64,000 nt of DNA from an uncultured Solobacterium sp. (GTDB lineage: Bacteria > Bacillota_I > Bacilli_A > Erysipelotrichales > Erysipelotrichaceae). Below the pieces are notes generated by a model, which was given only the letters and a program-made list of their open reading frames with translations, did no database searches and was not told the origin of the DNA. Positions 61,439 through 64,000 of the stretch are shown here, piece by piece. Location of the stretch: the NCBI GenBank assembly GCA_900552125.1, contig URYK01000012.1, forward strand, positions 1-64,000, in the 5' to 3' direction. A program made the translations under genes and the position numbers. Position 1 is the stretch's first letter. Every line of letters starts with the position of its first letter.

Positions 61439-62626
61439 ATGAAATTGACAAAGAAACAATGGATCGTGTTCGGTGTCGTATTCCTAATCGGAATTTTCGC
61501 AAACTTAGACAAGAGCATGATCGGATTTACAGCTGATAAATTAATCAGTACAGGAGAATTTACAAAAGCAGAAATTGGAAATCTGACTTCTGTATTCTAT
61601 GTAAGCTTTATTTTAGTTACATTACCTGGAGGATGGTTTGTTGACCGTTTTGGGTATAAAAAATTCGTTGTTGCATCTCTTACGATACTTACTGTATTCT
61701 CTTTCTTATTTGGAACTGTAAGTAGCTTATTCATGATTTTATTCTTACGCTTTATGGTTGGATTTGGTCAAGCAGGTTATACAAATGGTTCACCAAAAAT
61801 CATTAGTGAAAACTTTGAAGCTGATCAATGTGCAAAAATTCAGTCAATCGTTATTGCGACAGCTGGCATTGGTGGAATCTTAGCAAGTACAGTTGGTTCA
61901 AGTTTAATCAATTCTAACTGGCATAGTGCTTATTGGATGTTAGGTACAGGATATTTAGTAGTATTGATTCTATCAATCATCTTCTTGAAAGAAAACAAGA
62001 AAGCTCCTGTTGAAACTGCTGAAGCTGCACAGCCGGTAGAAAAAGTAGGATTCTTCGATGCTTGGAAAAATAAAAATACATTATTATTAGCAATCTCTGT
62101 ATTATTCAGTAACCTTGTTGGTGTTGCGTTAATGTTCTGGCTGCCAAATGTTTTCCACAGCAATTTCCACGTAGAAAATTTAAGTACAGTTATGGTAGGA
62201 TTCTATATCGTTATGACAATTTCTATGGCATCTAGTGGTTCTATTATCACAAAATACTTCAAAGGAAAAGAATTGGCATTTATTTTCTGGACATCTATTT
62301 TAACAGCTATCTGTTTAGTAGTATTCATCATGGCTCCATCATTTGGAATTGCGGTTGCGGCTTTATATGTTGGTATCTTTATGATGATGATTGCATTCTC
62401 AGGCTTACTTGCTGTTCCATATCAGCTGATTCCTAGAAAAATCATTGGTTCTGCATATGCAGTATTAAATATTGGTGCTTTTGTTGGTGGGATCATTTCA
62501 CCAAAATTAGTTAGTGCTTTCGTATCTGGTGATAGCTACTTAGGTGCTTTCATTGCGATGGCAGTATGTATGGTTATTTCTGGTTTATTTGCTCTAGCAG
62601 TTAAAAAACCAGCAGATAATCAGTAA
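61439..62626 (+). CDS. MFS transporter
   Basis: 395 residues, 12 predicted membrane segments. Motif A form GGWFVDRFGYKKF between segments 2 and 3; a central cytoplasmic loop (about 195-215, Ala/Glu-rich). N-terminal Asp in FANLDKSMIGF (segment 1) is typical of anion/sugar-acid type MFS (ACS-like). It is followed after 28 nt by an M20 amidohydrolase and then another, so it probably imports or exports their amide substrate or product (inference). A leader of ~130 nt follows the MerR-type promoter and contains a 6-bp-arm dyad at 61358-61377. Confidence 0.9.
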   Translation: MKLTKKQWIVFGVVFLIGIFANLDKSMIGFTADKLISTGEFTKAEIGNLTSVFYVSFILVTLPGGWFVDRFGYKKFVVASLTILTVFSFLFGTVSSLFMILFLRFMVGFGQAGYTNGSPKIISENFEADQCAKIQSIVIATAGIGGILASTVGSSLINSNWHSAYWMLGTGYLVVLILSIIFLKENKKAPVETAEAAQPVEKVGFFDAWKNKNTLLLAISVLFSNLVGVALMFWLPNVFHSNFHVENLSTVMVGFYIVMTISMASSGSIITKYFKGKELAFIFWTSILTAICLVVFIMAPSFGIAVAALYVGIFMMMIAFSGLLAVPYQLIPRKIIGSAYAVLNIGAFVGGIISPKLVSAFVSGDSYLGAFIAMAVCMVISGLFALAVKKPADNQ

Positions 62627-62654
62627 ATATAAACAAAATTAGGAGATTATGATT

Positions 62655-63818
62655 ATGAAAAGTTGGATCAAAGATATTCCTGTTGAAGAGATGATTGCCT
62701 GGAGACATCATTTTCATCAGCATCCGGAATTATCTTTTAAGGAATATGAAACAGCAAAATTTGTAGAAGAAAAATTACAAAGTTTTGGTATTGAAACAAT
62801 TAGACCTACTGAAACAAGTGTATTAGGTACTTTAAAAGGAAATAAAGAAGGTAAAACAATCCTTCTTCGTGCCGATATGGACGCTTTACCAATGCAGGAA
62901 GAAAGTATTTTACCATTCGCATCTGAAGTAAAAGGTGTAGCTCATACATGTGGACATGATACACATACTGCTATCCTTTTAGCTACAGCTCAAGTATTAG
63001 CTGGTATGAAGGATTCATTAAATGGTACAGTTAAGTTTATTTTCCAGCACGCTGAAGAATTAAATCCAGGTGGCGCAAAAGAAATTGTAGAAACAGGATT
63101 ATTAAATGGTGTAGATGCGGTAATCGGATTACACATTATGCCTAATTTAAAAACAGGAAGTATTCATGTAATGCCAGAAGGTCCAGCTACAACTTCTGCC
63201 GATGGATTCTATTTACATATCCAAGGTAAGGGAAGCCATGGTTCTATGCCTCAAAATGGTATTGATCCAATTATTGTCGGCACACAGATCGTTAATCAGA
63301 TGCAGACAGTTGTATCACGCTATGTTACTCCCGGTGAATTAGCTGTTGTGTCGGTAGGAGAGTTTAAATCAGGAGATGCACCTAATATTATTCCTGATAA
63401 AGCATTTATGAGCGCATCTATTCGTACAGTAAATGAAGAAACAAGACAAAAAATCGCAGCACGTATAAAAGAAATTATTGATAATACATGTCAAACATAT
63501 GGTGCTACATATGATTTAGATTATATCTTCTCTTATCCAGCAGTTATCAATGATAAAAATATTTCATCATTAGTTATAGATAGCGCAAAAGAAGTATTGG
63601 GTGATGATATGGTATTTGAAGCTGCAATCAGCAGTGGAAGTGAAGATTTTGCTTACTATCGCCAGGTTGCACCTATCTGCTTTATGTGGTTAGGTGGAGG
63701 AACTGCAGAAGAAGGATGTGGTTTCGCAAATCACCACCCAAACTTTACAGTAAAAGAAGAAGCCTTTGTGGAAGGTGTTAAAACAGAAGTACAAACAGTA
63801 TTAAATTTCTTAAAGTAA
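62655..63818 (+). CDS. M20D amidohydrolase (hippurate/N-acyl amino acid hydrolase-like)
   Basis: 387 residues. Metal motifs HHFHQHPELSF, RADMDALPMQEE, AHTCGHDTHTA, HAEELNPGGAKE with the catalytic Glu, and the late GSEDFAYY. Closest in form to the amhX/hipO/ILR1 group that cleaves N-acyl amino acids. ATG 62655 is 9 nt from AGGAG; ATG 62649 is in frame but only 3 nt away. Second gene of MFS-M20-M20. Confidence 0.93.
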   Translation: MKSWIKDIPVEEMIAWRHHFHQHPELSFKEYETAKFVEEKLQSFGIETIRPTETSVLGTLKGNKEGKTILLRADMDALPMQEESILPFASEVKGVAHTCGHDTHTAILLATAQVLAGMKDSLNGTVKFIFQHAEELNPGGAKEIVETGLLNGVDAVIGLHIMPNLKTGSIHVMPEGPATTSADGFYLHIQGKGSHGSMPQNGIDPIIVGTQIVNQMQTVVSRYVTPGELAVVSVGEFKSGDAPNIIPDKAFMSASIRTVNEETRQKIAARIKEIIDNTCQTYGATYDLDYIFSYPAVINDKNISSLVIDSAKEVLGDDMVFEAAISSGSEDFAYYRQVAPICFMWLGGGTAEEGCGFANHHPNFTVKEEAFVEGVKTEVQTVLNFLK

Positions 63819-63844
63819 AATTTGCACATGAAGGAGGTATGTTT

Positions 63845-64000
63845 ATGAAAGAATGGTTAGCGAATATTCCAGTCAAACAAATGATCGAATGGCGTCGTCA
63901 TATTCATCAGAATCCTGAATTATCATATGAAGAATATAAAACTTCAAATTATGTAGAAGAAATATTAAAAAGTTTTGGAAAAATTGAAATAGTTAGACCA
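63845..64000 (+). CDS. M20D amidohydrolase paralogue, 5' part (cut by window end)
   Basis: First 52 codons only. KEWLANIPVKQMIEWRRHIHQNPELSYEEYKTSNYVEEIL aligns without gaps with the start of the 62655 product (KSWIKDIPVEEMIAWRHHFHQHPELSF), so this is a tandem paralogue. ATG 63845 follows GAAGGAGG, 26 nt after the previous stop. Confidence 0.9.
   Translation, partial: MKEWLANIPVKQMIEWRRHIHQNPELSYEEYKTSNYVEEILKSFGKIEIVRP

Overview
The window is an AT-rich, low-GC Bacillota chromosome segment. Gene content suggests an Erysipelotrichia-type gut Firmicute: HPr with His15 and Ser46 plus HPr kinase, the rapZ-yvcK-whiA block, FtsEX with a secreted M23 hydrolase, teichoic-acid genes, and Rpn-type transposase debris. 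The family assignment is an inference. No rRNA, tRNA, CRISPR array or intact insertion sequence was seen. Almost every gene is on the + strand; the exceptions are an acyltransferase, an arylsulfate sulfotransferase lipoprotein and a newly noticed 25-codon ORF.

Layout: (1) 1-1236: tail of an Rpn-family gene, then a YitT membrane protein. (2) 1290-5982: a five-gene division operon, ftsE-ftsX-M23 hydrolase-ftsE-ftsX, in which a second FtsEX pair follows the hydrolase. (3) 6120-12631: ctpA-type S41 protease, uvrB, AI-2E permease, yaaA, pcp, DUF523. (4) 12688-17077: ptsH, phosphoglucomutase, glgB, with a tiny hydrophobic-peptide gene on the - strand between the last two. (5) 17109-33862: an AT-richer surface-polymer region. 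It holds two PIG-L deacetylases flanking gpsA, tagGH-type ABC exporter, tagD, four CDP-glycerol glycerophosphotransferases (one fused to a GT2 domain), an acyltransferase, and a YfhO / GtrA / CsbB-like trio known from teichoic-acid glycosylation. (6) 33864-41645: ASST lipoprotein, glycogen phosphorylase, an M20 amidohydrolase, type I pullulanase. (7) 41666-43881: two DegV fatty-acid-binding proteins separated by a decayed Rpn remnant.

(8) 43980-50178: uvrA-hprK-lgt::ppaX-trxB. Here Lgt and the PpaX pyrophosphatase, normally adjacent genes, form one 489-residue protein. (9) 50403-54208: a lipoprotein with an RsgI-extracytoplasmic-like domain and 15-residue acidic repeats, followed by a VTC-type polyphosphate polymerase, a DUF4956 membrane protein and a CotH-family kinase. 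This is the best candidate for an undescribed envelope system. (10) 54367-60312: rapZ-yvcK-whiA, a membrane-anchored degenerate nuclease-fold protein, a small membrane protein, GNAT, Cof-type HAD, peptide deformylase. (11) 60326-64000: MerR regulator, a MerR-style 19-bp-spacer promoter, MFS transporter and two tandem M20 amidohydrolases, the second cut by the window end.

Connections: gpsA and tagD would supply sn-glycerol-3-phosphate and CDP-glycerol to the glycerophosphotransferases, and TagGH would export the polymer. The YfhO/GtrA/CsbB trio and the acyltransferase could decorate surface polymers. HprK phosphorylates HPr on Ser46, and the PpaX half of the Lgt fusion would remove the pyrophosphate made by the reverse reaction. 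Phosphoglucomutase, GlgB, GlgP and PulA form an alpha-glucan branching and breakdown set; no glgC or glgA is in the window.
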